Program-made: the position numbers and the translations under genes
Assembly: GCA_012523775.1 (NCBI GenBank)
Contig: JAAYTK010000082.1
Span: 1 to 64,000, forward strand
DNA: 64,000 nt
Direction of reading: 5' to 3'
Origin: Clostridiales bacterium
Lineage (GTDB): Bacteria; Bacillota; Clostridia; Lachnospirales; Lachnospiraceae
Part shown: in pieces, positions 36,596-44,516 of the stretch
How positions within the stretch are numbered: the first letter of the stretch is position 1
Layout: the number at the start of each line of letters is the position of its first letter
Notes under the pieces: model-generated
The model's input: only the letters and a program-made list of their open reading frames with translations
Told to the model about the DNA's origin: nothing
The model's database searches: none

Positions 36596-36633
36596 TGAGT
36601 ACCAGGTACTCACTAAGAGGTACCTGGTACCCA
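36596..36633. repeat. KpnI-type palindromic repeat, copy 4 (within operon)
   Basis: GTACCAGGTAC (36599-36609) and GTACCTGGTAC (36620-36630) are perfect complements with a 10-base loop; outer CTG/CAG extend the stem after one mismatch. It sits in the 80-bp gap between the yhaO-like and yhaN-like genes on the same transcript, without a T-run, so it may modulate mRNA rather than terminate. Confidence 0.88.
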
Positions 36634-36645
36634 GTATTATATACT

Positions 36646-37713
36646 TTACTCTCTTGCACCTAGAAGTGCCTCTATTCCGTAATACAGTGCCTTTTTATTT
36701 ATCTCATCCTGCATATCGGATTCTCTGATTTGCTTAATGAACATTCCAATCATATTATCTGAATTCTCCCTATAGAGGGCATCAAAATTATAATCGGGAA
36801 TCGACTCGTCTATAACCTCCAGAATATTCCCAAGAGGATAGAGGACCTCCTTATCAAAATGGATACCTTCATCACGAAAGCCTTCAATATATATTTGATA
36901 TATGTGCTGTGTCCCTTCCTTCTTAAGCTCATCCTTAATCCTGTCTGCTAATGAACCGTTGGTCATATCCTGATCTACAGTTAACGAAATCCTTTTATAC
37001 TCCCTGTGAGAGCTCTTAACGAATCGGATATCTGCCTTTTTCTCTCCATTTTTGTCAATCTCCCCGATAATATAACCTCTGTGCCCAATCTCATTTTTAT
37101 CGATGGGCTCCAGGGAGCCTGAATACGCCATTCTGTTACTGATAATCTCCGGCTTATGAATATGTCCCAGAGCAATATAATCGAATCCTGAACCGAGTAA
37201 ATTCTTACGGTCTATGGGGATATTCTTCTCATCGCCCCCATGCGCCAATAGAATGTTGATTCTGTCATGGGATTTTGTATCCGGCTCAATTTCATCATAC
37301 CTGGGCTCAGTTATATTTCTTGTAAAATAACTAAAGCCATATACGGTTGTATTAATACTCACAAAATCTATGGCTTCGAAACTGTCCTTAAGAAACATAT
37401 GAACTTTTTCATCCCATTTGAAGTCAAGATAGTTGGATCTTGCACCGATGTAATCATGATTTCCCGCCATTATAACCACCTGTGCCGTCTCCAGTGTAGA
37501 GAAAAAATAATTAACTTCTTTTAGTTCCCGTAGTAAGGGCTGCTTATGGAATAAATCACCCGCAATAAGAAGCAAATCGACTTTCTCCCTGTTACATACA
37601 GTTATGATGTTCTTAAAGCTTTCCCATATTTCATTCTGTCGTTCCATAGCCCATGGCATATTCGAATCAGGAACAGCACCCAGGTGGACATCTGCAATAT
37701 GTATAAATTTCAT
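36646..37713 (-). CDS. yhaO: YhaO/SbcD-like DNA repair metallophosphoesterase
   Basis: A 355-aa calcineurin-like phosphoesterase of the Mre11/SbcD/YhaO group. Metal motifs in order: HIADVHLGA, IAGDLFHKQ, MAGNHDYI, LLAHGG and ALGHIHKPE. It would be the nuclease partner of the YhaN-like ATPase encoded next. Start ATG 37713 follows AGGGGG; the frame opens at 37752. It is first gene of a minus-strand set with yhaN and a PBP. Confidence 0.93.
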   Translation of the reverse strand: MKFIHIADVHLGAVPDSNMPWAMERQNEIWESFKNIITVCNREKVDLLLIAGDLFHKQPLLRELKEVNYFFSTLETAQVVIMAGNHDYIGARSNYLDFKWDEKVHMFLKDSFEAIDFVSINTTVYGFSYFTRNITEPRYDEIEPDTKSHDRINILLAHGGDEKNIPIDRKNLLGSGFDYIALGHIHKPEIISNRMAYSGSLEPIDKNEIGHRGYIIGEIDKNGEKKADIRFVKSSHREYKRISLTVDQDMTNGSLADRIKDELKKEGTQHIYQIYIEGFRDEGIHFDKEVLYPLGNILEVIDESIPDYNFDALYRENSDNMIGMFIKQIRESDMQDEINKKALYYGIEALLGARE

Positions 37714-37896
37714 AAGAACCCCCTGACTTCGTAGATTATCGGCTAAAATCACTTCGTGTTACGTCTATAAAATATTTTAAACTCTTGGAGCAATCTGCTT
37801 ATTCACGTAGATTATATCATATAATAAGTATGTACAGCAAGAAGGGTTTCGAACGTTTATTCTGTTTAGAAAAGTATGCTTTCGCTGAATTAAATG

Positions 37897-37925
37897 TTGC
37901 GAACGCTGAATACTTATGTTATACT
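37897..37925 (+). promoter_or_regulatory. Promoter of the HTH-PII-DUF1538 operon
   Basis: TTGCGA (37897-37902) and TATACT (37920-37925) with a 17-bp spacer. The start point would lie about 38 bases before the TTG start of the HTH gene. Confidence 0.65.
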
Positions 37926-37969
37926 ATTCTGGTTAGAATTTTGATATGCGTCTGAACGAGGTGATTATT

Positions 37970-38194
37970 TTGTCTGTGAGTTATAAAAAGCTCTGGAAAC
38001 TTCTGATTGACCGCGATATGAAGAAAAAGGATCTTTGTGATATTGCAGGTATAAGCCATGCATCAGTAGCCAAGCTTGGTAAGAATGAAAATGTGACAAC
38101 CGATGTCTTACTTAAGATTTGCTCGGCTTTACACTGTGACATTGGCGATATCATGGAAATTGTGGAGGATTCATATTCTGATATTGATAAATGA
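37970..38194 (+). CDS. Small XRE-type helix-turn-helix regulator
   Basis: A 74-aa Cro/cI-type DNA-binding protein: YKKLWKLLIDRDMKKKDLCDIAGISHASVAKLGKNENVTTDVLLKICSALHCDIGDIMEI spans helices 1-5, described here by its landmarks KKKDLCDIAGIS and LLKICSALHCDI. The start is TTG 37970 with GAGGTG six bases before; an ATG at 37946 lacks a site. It is the first gene of a run with the PII-like protein (38 bp gap) and the DUF1538 protein, so it is a candidate local regulator. Confidence 0.85.
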   Translation: MSVSYKKLWKLLIDRDMKKKDLCDIAGISHASVAKLGKNENVTTDVLLKICSALHCDIGDIMEIVEDSYSDIDK

Positions 38195-38232
38195 TAATAA
38201 CTTTTTCTCTTAAGAGATAAGTTGGAATAGGA

Positions 38233-38910
38233 GTGATTAGTATAGAAACATTATTTTTTACTATTGTAAATCGAGGTAAAGCAAATGCCGTATTGCGCAA
38301 GGCCAAAGAATGCGGCGCAACCGGAGGAACTATATTATTAGGTGAGGGTACTGTACAGTCTAAGCTGTTGGATATTATGGGTATGACGGAGACGCGTAAA
38401 GAAATTCTTATAATACCCGCATCGGGCGAGCTAGATGCTACTCTCCATGAAATACTTAGTGATACGTTTAAATTTTCTAAAAGAAACAAAGGAATAGCTT
38501 TTTCTGTGCCATTTAGACGATGGACGCTCGATGCATCCGAACAAGAGCACAATATATCTTTAGATGATGACAGGTTTTCTCACTGTTGTTTATTTACTAT
38601 TGTAGATAAGGGACGAAGCAAGGACTGTATTACTTCTGCAAGGGCAGCAGGAGCCCGTGGCGGAACCGTAATACGCGGACATGGTGCAGGAGTACCTGCT
38701 GATTCGTATTTTCCATTGGCAATAGAGCCCCAGAAGGATACTGTTTTAGTTATCACAAGGAAGGACAAAGCTGCTGCCATTAGAGAAAGAATCTTCTCTG
38801 ATTTAGAGCTTGATAAGCCCGGAAACGGTATTATATTTACTCTTCCTGTAAGCAACACCAGTGGTCTGGTCGAAAACAGAATCCAAGAACGTAAAGGGGG
38901 GACACCATGA
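38233..38910 (+). CDS. Tandem PII-like protein (P-II family nitrogen regulator domains x2)
   Basis: A 225-aa soluble protein made of two GlnB-like ferredoxin-fold domains (about 7-100 and 117-215). Both repeat the pattern FTIVNRGKAN / FTIVDKGRSK, then A..(C/A)GATGGT or GARGGT, then a glycine loop GEG / GHGAG. PII-like proteins bind nucleotides at subunit clefts and control transporters or enzymes. The start is uncertain: GTG 38233 lies immediately after TAGGA. Its stop overlaps the DUF1538 start by four bases (ATGA), which indicates coupled translation and a joint function. Confidence 0.85.
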   Translation: MISIETLFFTIVNRGKANAVLRKAKECGATGGTILLGEGTVQSKLLDIMGMTETRKEILIIPASGELDATLHEILSDTFKFSKRNKGIAFSVPFRRWTLDASEQEHNISLDDDRFSHCCLFTIVDKGRSKDCITSARAAGARGGTVIRGHGAGVPADSYFPLAIEPQKDTVLVITRKDKAAAIRERIFSDLELDKPGNGIIFTLPVSNTSGLVENRIQERKGGTP

Positions 38911-40763
38911 GTTTATTATTTGATAAGACTAAAGATGTTGCCAAAACTTTACTCCCGGTTGTGGCATTAGTACTTTTTATTTCATTTGTTATAGTTGATG
39001 TTGAAACAGATGTTATTATCCGCTTTATCGTAGGCAGTGTCTTGCTACTAATCGGTTTAACCATATTTTTATGGGGTGTTGATTTAGCGATGAATCCCAT
39101 TGGCGAGCATATGTCAATGGAAGTGGCCACTTCGAAATCTCCTATTAAAATAGCCATACTTAGCTTTTTTCTAGGCTTTCTGATTACCGTTGCAGAGCCT
39201 GATTTGCTTATTCTTGGTGACCAGGTTGAAGGCGCATCGGGAGGTACTTTAAAATCATTTATAATTGTATATATGGTTTCAATCGGAGTGGGTGTAATGG
39301 TTTCTTTGGGAATCTTCAGACTCCTTAGAAACAAACGCCTCAATATGTTTATGGCAATCACATATGGCATTATACTGGTTCTGGCTATACTTGTGTCACA
39401 GGAGTTTCTGGCAATTGCCTTCGATGCCTCAGGTGCTACTACCGGTGCTCTTACGACACCGTTTGTCCTTGCATTATCTCTCGGGCTTTCCAATGTTAAG
39501 GGTGGTAAGAATACCGAGGAAAACTCCTTTGGACTCGTTGGTATCATGAGTGCCGGACCGATACTGGCAGTTATGCTGTTGTCAATAATAACGAGACAGA
39601 AACACATACAGGGCGATGCCGGAGAATATATCTTCCAAAAAGGCGTACTTGGACCGATTCTGGATGCTATTCCTCAGCTGTTTATTGAATCCCTTTTAGC
39701 TCTGTTACCAATAACAATTTTGTTCTTTATATTTAATTTCACTAAATTTAAGATAAAGAAGGGTGAAATGATTACCATTATTAAAGGTCTAATCTTTACC
39801 TTAATAGGTCTTGTTATATTCCTAACCGCTGTAAATTCAGGATTTATGGATATGGGTAGAATTTTAGGAATGGAGATTGCAAAAATGAATAAAGGCCTGC
39901 TTATTGGGCTGGGCTTTGCATTAGGTCTTATCGTTGTCTTGGTAGAGCCTGCAGTTCATGTTCTTGGTGAGCAAATAGAAGAGGTTACAGGCGGTCACAT
40001 ACCTATCAACTTAATTCGAACCACATTATCCATAGGTGTTGGAAGTGCCATAGCTCTTTCTATGGTAAGAATAGTTGTTCCCGAGGTAAAGCTTTGGTAT
40101 TTCCTATTACCCGGATTCTTAATTGCAATTATTCTTTCATTTAAATCGAACCCTGTTTTCGTTGGTATCGCTTATGACGCCGGCGGCGTTGCATCGGGTC
40201 CTATGACTGCCACATTTGTACTCGCATTCGCCCAGGGTGCTGCCACAAGGATAGATACCGCCAATGTTCTTGTGGACGGCTTCGGTGTAATAGCCATGGT
40301 CGCAATGGCTCCGGTGCTATCAATTATGATTCTGGGAACCATATTCCAGCGAAAGAAGGTTGTAGAGCATCCTCATGATATCGAGGATAAGGAAACCGTA
40401 GCCGTGGCTCCGACAAATATGGACGATTTATATCACGACTGCCTCCTGGTAATTGTTAATAGGGGCTATGCTGAAAATGTTGTAGATGTGGCAAGACAGG
40501 CTGGTGCTACAGGAGCTACCATATTCCACGGAAGAGGTACCGGTGATCATCATACCGTCAAACTGCCGATTATTAATATAGAATTACAGCCTGAAAAGGA
40601 AATTGTATGCCTCATCACGGGAACAGATATAAGTGCAGATGTTGCGAGTGGTTTAGTGAAGGATTCGCAGCTCGAACAAGAAGGCGAAATAGCAGTATAT
40701 ATATCGCCGACTGTTGCAATGATAAAGAACCTTAAATTTGACAATAACTTCTTAGCAGATTAA
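38907..40763 (+). CDS. DUF1538 membrane transporter-like protein with C-terminal PII-like domain
   Basis: A 618-aa protein. Two DUF1538 halves (about 10-235 and 245-480) each contain an EPD/EPA-x(2-3)-LG-D/E-Q-x(4)-S/T-GG motif (97-112 and 347-362) and an AFDASGATTG / AYDAGGVASG motif (171-180, 422-431) followed by a TxFVLA helix. This symmetry is typical of duplicated transporters. Residues ~508-605 form a third PII-like domain (LLVIVNRGYAENVV, GATGATIFHGRGTG), matching the two in the upstream protein. Substrate unknown; regulation of an ion or metabolite channel by nucleotide-binding PII units is inference. Confidence 0.85.
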   Translation: MSLLFDKTKDVAKTLLPVVALVLFISFVIVDVETDVIIRFIVGSVLLLIGLTIFLWGVDLAMNPIGEHMSMEVATSKSPIKIAILSFFLGFLITVAEPDLLILGDQVEGASGGTLKSFIIVYMVSIGVGVMVSLGIFRLLRNKRLNMFMAITYGIILVLAILVSQEFLAIAFDASGATTGALTTPFVLALSLGLSNVKGGKNTEENSFGLVGIMSAGPILAVMLLSIITRQKHIQGDAGEYIFQKGVLGPILDAIPQLFIESLLALLPITILFFIFNFTKFKIKKGEMITIIKGLIFTLIGLVIFLTAVNSGFMDMGRILGMEIAKMNKGLLIGLGFALGLIVVLVEPAVHVLGEQIEEVTGGHIPINLIRTTLSIGVGSAIALSMVRIVVPEVKLWYFLLPGFLIAIILSFKSNPVFVGIAYDAGGVASGPMTATFVLAFAQGAATRIDTANVLVDGFGVIAMVAMAPVLSIMILGTIFQRKKVVEHPHDIEDKETVAVAPTNMDDLYHDCLLVIVNRGYAENVVDVARQAGATGATIFHGRGTGDHHTVKLPIINIELQPEKEIVCLITGTDISADVASGLVKDSQLEQEGEIAVYISPTVAMIKNLKFDNNFLAD

Positions 40764-40806
40764 ATATCTATGTATGCATATAAAAAGTGCAGGGAAGAGG
40801 ATAATT

Positions 40807-41346
40807 ATGAAAACCATTGAAACCGATAGGTTAATACTGAGACCATTCAAGTACACGGATTGCGAAGACTTATATGAGTATGCGAAAAATCCCCATGTGG
40901 GGCCAAATGCAGGATGGAAGCCCCATGAGAGTATTGAAGAATCAAAAGCAATACTAAAGAATTTTATAGAAGAGGACGAGGTATTGGCTATCGTCTGGAA
41001 GGTTAATAATAAGGTTATCGGTTCACTGGGTTTGCATAAGGATTGTTTTCGAACTGCCGATAATGTCAGGATGCTGGGATATGTCCTTTCAGAAGATTAT
41101 TGGGGAAAGGGTATAATAACCGAAGCATCAAAGGCCGCTTTAGCCTATGCATTTACAGACCTGAACTTAGAATTGGTCACTGTACAACACTATGCCTATA
41201 ATCAAAGGTCAAGACGGGTAATAGAAAAATGCGGCTTCCATTATGAAGGAACACTTAGGCATTGCACAAAGATATATAACGGTAATACTTATGACGTGAT
41301 GTGCTATTCCATGACTAAAGACGAATGGGAAAAGCTATACGGATGA
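40807..41346 (+). CDS. RimJ/RimL-type GNAT acetyltransferase
   Basis: A 179-aa acetyltransferase: IETDRLILRPF start typical of the RimJ/RimL group, GSLGLH, GYVLSEDYWGKGIITEASKA as acetyl-CoA loop, and NQRSRRVIEKCGFHYEG. It probably acetylates a protein N-terminus or small amine; the target is unknown. ATG 40807 follows AAGAGG. It is 43 bp after the DUF1538 gene and ends just before the preQ1 riboswitch. Confidence 0.9.
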   Translation: MKTIETDRLILRPFKYTDCEDLYEYAKNPHVGPNAGWKPHESIEESKAILKNFIEEDEVLAIVWKVNNKVIGSLGLHKDCFRTADNVRMLGYVLSEDYWGKGIITEASKAALAYAFTDLNLELVTVQHYAYNQRSRRVIEKCGFHYEGTLRHCTKIYNGNTYDVMCYSMTKDEWEKLYG

Positions 41347-41356
41347 ATACTAACAT

Positions 41357-41399
41357 CGTCAGTTCGAGACCTTCCTGACGTAAAACAAAACTAAAGGAG
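41357..41399 (+). ncRNA. PreQ1-I riboswitch (translational type)
   Basis: Stem CGTCAG (41357-41362) / CTGACG (41375-41380) closes a 12-base loop beginning TTC. An A-rich tail follows, AAAACAAAACTAAAGGAG, that ends in the ribosome-binding site of queT. This is the compact H-type pseudoknot layout of preQ1-I aptamers; ligand binding would hide AGGAG. The downstream gene belongs to the preQ0/preQ1 transporter family, which supports the call. Confidence 0.82.
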
Positions 41400-41406
41400 A
41401 TTTTAT

Positions 41407-41895
41407 ATGAATAAAAGGACTTTATACATTACTCAGGCGGCTGTAATTGCCGCCATCTATGTTGTACTGGTATTTGTATTCCAGTATTTCAGCTTTGGAC
41501 CGATACAATTTCGGATTGCCGAAGCACTTACTGTGCTTCCCTATTTTACACCTGCCGCCATACCCGGTGTTACGATAGGCTGTTTGCTCAGCAATCTTCT
41601 TTTTAAAGCAGATATTCTGGATGTTATATTTGGAACAGCAGCAACTCTTATTGCTGCCTACCTGTCTTATCAGTTAAAGGATAACAAATTCCTGGTTCCG
41701 GTCCCGCCCATCCTAATTAACGCCATAATCATTCCCTGGGTATTGAAGTATGCCTATTTTGAAGCAGACCCAATTCCCTTTATGATGTTTACGGTTGCAG
41801 CAGGTCAGCTGGTTTCTGCCGGTTTATTAGGTATGATATTATTGTTTTCTCTAGATAAGGTAAAACATATTATTTTTAAATATACAGGGGCATAA
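41407..41895 (+). CDS. queT: QueT family queuosine precursor transporter
   Basis: A 162-aa membrane protein of the QueT/ECF substrate-specific component type: TLYITQAAVIAAIYVVLV, the conserved FGPIQFRIAEALTVLPYF, PGVTIGCLLSN and several membrane helices. It should import preQ1 or preQ0 for tRNA queuosine, together with an ECF module encoded elsewhere. A preQ1 riboswitch in its leader contains the AGGAG site. Confidence 0.94.
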   Translation: MNKRTLYITQAAVIAAIYVVLVFVFQYFSFGPIQFRIAEALTVLPYFTPAAIPGVTIGCLLSNLLFKADILDVIFGTAATLIAAYLSYQLKDNKFLVPVPPILINAIIIPWVLKYAYFEADPIPFMMFTVAAGQLVSAGLLGMILLFSLDKVKHIIFKYTGA

Positions 41896-41922
41896 AAGGA
41901 CTGTATCGGCTAATGATTTTAT

Positions 41923-41970
41923 AATTAAGAGAGGGCTTCTCCATACAGAGAATCCCTCTCTTAATTATTG
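41923..41970. terminator. Bidirectional terminator between queT and asnS
   Basis: AATTAAGAGAGGG (41923-41935) and CCCTCTCTTAATT (41954-41966) form a 13-bp stem between convergent genes; A/T runs are part of the stem ends. Confidence 0.82.
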
Positions 41971-41978
41971 TATTCAAT

Positions 41979-43370
41979 TTACAGCTCACAGTGTCCTACG
42001 GTTCTGGGGAAAGGAACCACATCACGGATATTGCCCATACCGGTCAGATACATTACACAGCGTTCAAAGCCAAGGCCATAGCCTGCATGTCTGACAGAAC
42101 CGTATTTTCTAAGGTCAAGATAGAATTCGTAATCCTCTCTCTTTAACTTCATCTCTTCCATACGCATTAGCAGCTTGTCATAATCATCTTCCCTCTGGCT
42201 TCCTCCGATGATTTCACCTATTCCGGGTACCAATAGATCCATAGCCGCAACTGTCTTATTGTCCTCATTCAGCTTCATATAGAAGGCTTTGATATCCTTA
42301 GGATAATCTGTTACAAAGACAGGTTTCTTAAATACCTGCTCCGTCAGGTAGCGCTCATGTTCGGTCTGAAGGTCACAACCCCAGTATGCCTTAAAATCAA
42401 ATTTATCGTTGTTCTTTTCTAATGTTTTTATGGCATCAGTATATGTCACATGGCCGAACTCGGAGTTAACCACATTGTTAAGCCTTTCGAGCAATCCCTT
42501 ATCTACAAATTGATTGAAGAAGTTCATCTCCTCAGGTGCATGCTCCAATACGTAGCTAATAATATATTTTAACATTTCCTCAGCCAGGTCCATATTATCC
42601 TTTAGGTCCGCAAATGCTATCTCGGGCTCGATCATCCAAAATTCTGCCGCATGGCGGGTAGTGTTGGAGTTCTCGGCACGAAATGTTGGGCCAAATGTAT
42701 AGATATTCTTAAAGGCCAAGGCAAATGTCTCACCGTTAAGCTGACCGCTTACAGTAAGATTTGTCTCCTTACCAAAGAAGTCCTCCGAATCATCCACCTT
42801 ACCGTCCTTAGTTCTTGGAGGATTGTCTATATCAAGGGTGGTAACCCGAAACATTTCCCCGGCTCCCTCTGCGTCACTTCCTGTAATTATAGGCGTATGC
42901 ACATATATAAAATCTCTTTCCTGAAAGAATTTATGAATCGCATAGGATATTAAAGAACGAACACGAAATACCGCCTGAAATGTATTGGTCCTTGGCCTTA
43001 AATGTGTTATTGTTCTCAAATATTCTAATGAATGTCGCTTCTTTTGTAGAGGATAATCAGGTGTGGAAGTCCCCTCGATTATTATTTCCTCTGCCTGAAT
43101 TTCAAAAGGCTGTTTCGCTTCCGGAGTAGCTATCAGTTCGCCGGTAACGATGATTGCAGAGCCCACATTCAGCTTTGATATTTCCGCAAAATTACTCATC
43201 CTGTCATGATAGACTATCTGTAATGTATCAAAATAGGTTCCGTCATGAAGGACTATAAACCCAAAGGTCTTAGAGTCTCTTACGCTGCGGATCCAACCCC
43301 CTACAGATATTTTTTTACCGATATACTGTTCTTTATTGCGATATAACTGCCTTATTTCTACTAATTCCAT
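41979..43370 (-). CDS. asnS: Asparagine--tRNA ligase
   Basis: A 463-aa class IIb synthetase. N-terminal OB-fold anticodon domain ([22 protein letters not shown]). Motif 2 region [21 protein letters not shown], flipping-loop and motif 3 [26 protein letters not shown]. Asn specificity is suggested by the family-typical TRHAAEFWM segment and the ending [12 protein letters not shown]. Start ATG 43370 follows AAGGAG. The 67-bp upstream gap is too short for a T-box leader. Confidence 0.96.
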   Translation of the reverse strand: MELVEIRQLYRNKEQYIGKKISVGGWIRSVRDSKTFGFIVLHDGTYFDTLQIVYHDRMSNFAEISKLNVGSAIIVTGELIATPEAKQPFEIQAEEIIIEGTSTPDYPLQKKRHSLEYLRTITHLRPRTNTFQAVFRVRSLISYAIHKFFQERDFIYVHTPIITGSDAEGAGEMFRVTTLDIDNPPRTKDGKVDDSEDFFGKETNLTVSGQLNGETFALAFKNIYTFGPTFRAENSNTTRHAAEFWMIEPEIAFADLKDNMDLAEEMLKYIISYVLEHAPEEMNFFNQFVDKGLLERLNNVVNSEFGHVTYTDAIKTLEKNNDKFDFKAYWGCDLQTEHERYLTEQVFKKPVFVTDYPKDIKAFYMKLNEDNKTVAAMDLLVPGIGEIIGGSQREDDYDKLLMRMEEMKLKREDYEFYLDLRKYGSVRHAGYGLGFERCVMYLTGMGNIRDVVPFPRTVGHCEL

Positions 43371-43437
43371 AGCTTAACTCCTTTTTATTATTTTCTCATT
43401 AGTATATCACAAGATTGCCAGAATACAAGTAAAAATC

Positions 43438-44160
43438 TTAATTGTTACTGAAAGTTAGAGCTTCCAGTACCGCCTCGCTGCTTCGTTCTCTTACATTAAG
43501 AAAATTTACCGCTTCACTTATGCTTCCCAAATCATGGGCATCAGAATTTATTATTCTATTACATCTTGCTAAATACGGATGAATTCTGCAAAGCTCCTCT
43601 GAGCAGCCATCATTGCTGAATTCTACACACCTAAACTTTACCTCCGGAGGAACAAACCCCAGGTTAGATAACAAACTGTTAGAGCCTTTATCCACATGAG
43701 CCGGAACATAGACTCCCTTATATTCTTCTATTAAACTATCAAGACTGTTAAAGGATATTTCCGTTGCATTTATCAATAAACAGGATTCCTCATCTACAAT
43801 GTTATCTTCATCATCATATATCTCCTGCTTCCCAAATATCCTTTCATTATTTTTGACCTTTATAAGCCTTTCATATACATATCTGTCAAAAGACATAGCC
43901 CTTTCCAATGAAGGAAAAAAACAAAGCACATGGACTTCCTCCATTGTGCACAGCTCCATTCCGAAAATGGTAAGTATATTGTTTTTCTGAGCATAGCTAT
44001 AGACCGCCGGAAGGTTTCTGCATGAATTATGGTCCGTCACAGCGATAGCATCCAACCCAAGCAGCTTAGCCATATTTACTATATTGGCAGGTGTCATATC
44101 CTCATCGCCACAGGGAGAAAGACAGGAGTGGATATGAAAGTCATAGCTTAGCTTAATCAT
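43438..44160 (-). CDS. PHP domain protein of the hydrogenase accessory cluster
   Basis: A 240-aa PHP-family hydrolase: DFHIHSCLSPCGDEDMTP, AVTDHNSC, GMELCTMEEVHVLCFF, VPAHVDKG and INSDAHDLGSI carry the metal ligands. In Thermotoga maritima and many clostridia this kind of PHP protein is encoded beside HydABC. The cysteine-rich first motif is typical of this subgroup. The role (phosphatase or signalling nucleotide hydrolase) is unknown. The start overlaps the upstream DRTGG gene by eight bases, so translation is coupled. Confidence 0.88.
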   Translation of the reverse strand: MIKLSYDFHIHSCLSPCGDEDMTPANIVNMAKLLGLDAIAVTDHNSCRNLPAVYSYAQKNNILTIFGMELCTMEEVHVLCFFPSLERAMSFDRYVYERLIKVKNNERIFGKQEIYDDEDNIVDEESCLLINATEISFNSLDSLIEEYKGVYVPAHVDKGSNSLLSNLGFVPPEVKFRCVEFSNDGCSEELCRIHPYLARCNRIINSDAHDLGSISEAVNFLNVRERSSEAVLEALTFSNN

Positions 44161-44491
44161 TTAGCTTATTATATATTATCAGGGCTGCATCAAAAACCGG
44201 TAGATTTGTTCTCAAAACCGTTATGCCCTTCTCCTTCGCTTTTATCATAGCAGGCTCATCCAGATTGCTTCCTTCTGCAAGTATAATGCAGGCTGCTTCT
44301 GCAAGAGTTGCTACTGCCAGTGCATTTATATTGGCCATAACCGTTACCCATGCAGCACCGGACGGCATCCTTCCCATGGATATACTAAGCAAATCGCAGC
44401 AATAAGGTACCGTTACCTCCCTGTCCGGATCACTTCCCTCATTCAATATCTCAAATTCGGATAATTCTTTTATTAAGCTTCCTAATCTCAT
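44153..44491 (-). CDS. DRTGG-domain protein (first copy)
   Basis: A 112-aa single-domain protein of the DRTGG type: DREVTVPYCCDLLSISMGRM, VTVMANINALAVATLAEAACIILAEG and a final AKEKGITVLRTNLPVFDAAL. DRTGG domains occur beside CBS or AAA domains and are presumed ligand-binding. Start ATG 44491 follows GGAGG. It has a paralogue at 46251-46604 in the same unit. Confidence 0.85.
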   Translation of the reverse strand: MRLGSLIKELSEFEILNEGSDPDREVTVPYCCDLLSISMGRMPSGAAWVTVMANINALAVATLAEAACIILAEGSNLDEPAMIKAKEKGITVLRTNLPVFDAALIIYNKLND

Positions 44492-44516
44492 TCTGTTCCT
44501 CCGATATACCGAGTAA

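Noticed and set aside
37851-37862. SOS box upstream of the yhaO-like gene
   Set aside because: GAACGTTTATTC has one mismatch to GAAC-N4-GTTC and lies about 140 bp from the start without a promoter match, so chance is likely.
38837-39607. A 256-codon minus-strand ORF opposite the DUF1538 gene
   Set aside because: Shadow of a gene with strong codon bias; the plus frame has clear motifs and coupled start.
43371-43437. T-box leader for asnS
   Set aside because: The gap is only 67 bp and holds no stem I, specifier or terminator-like hairpin.
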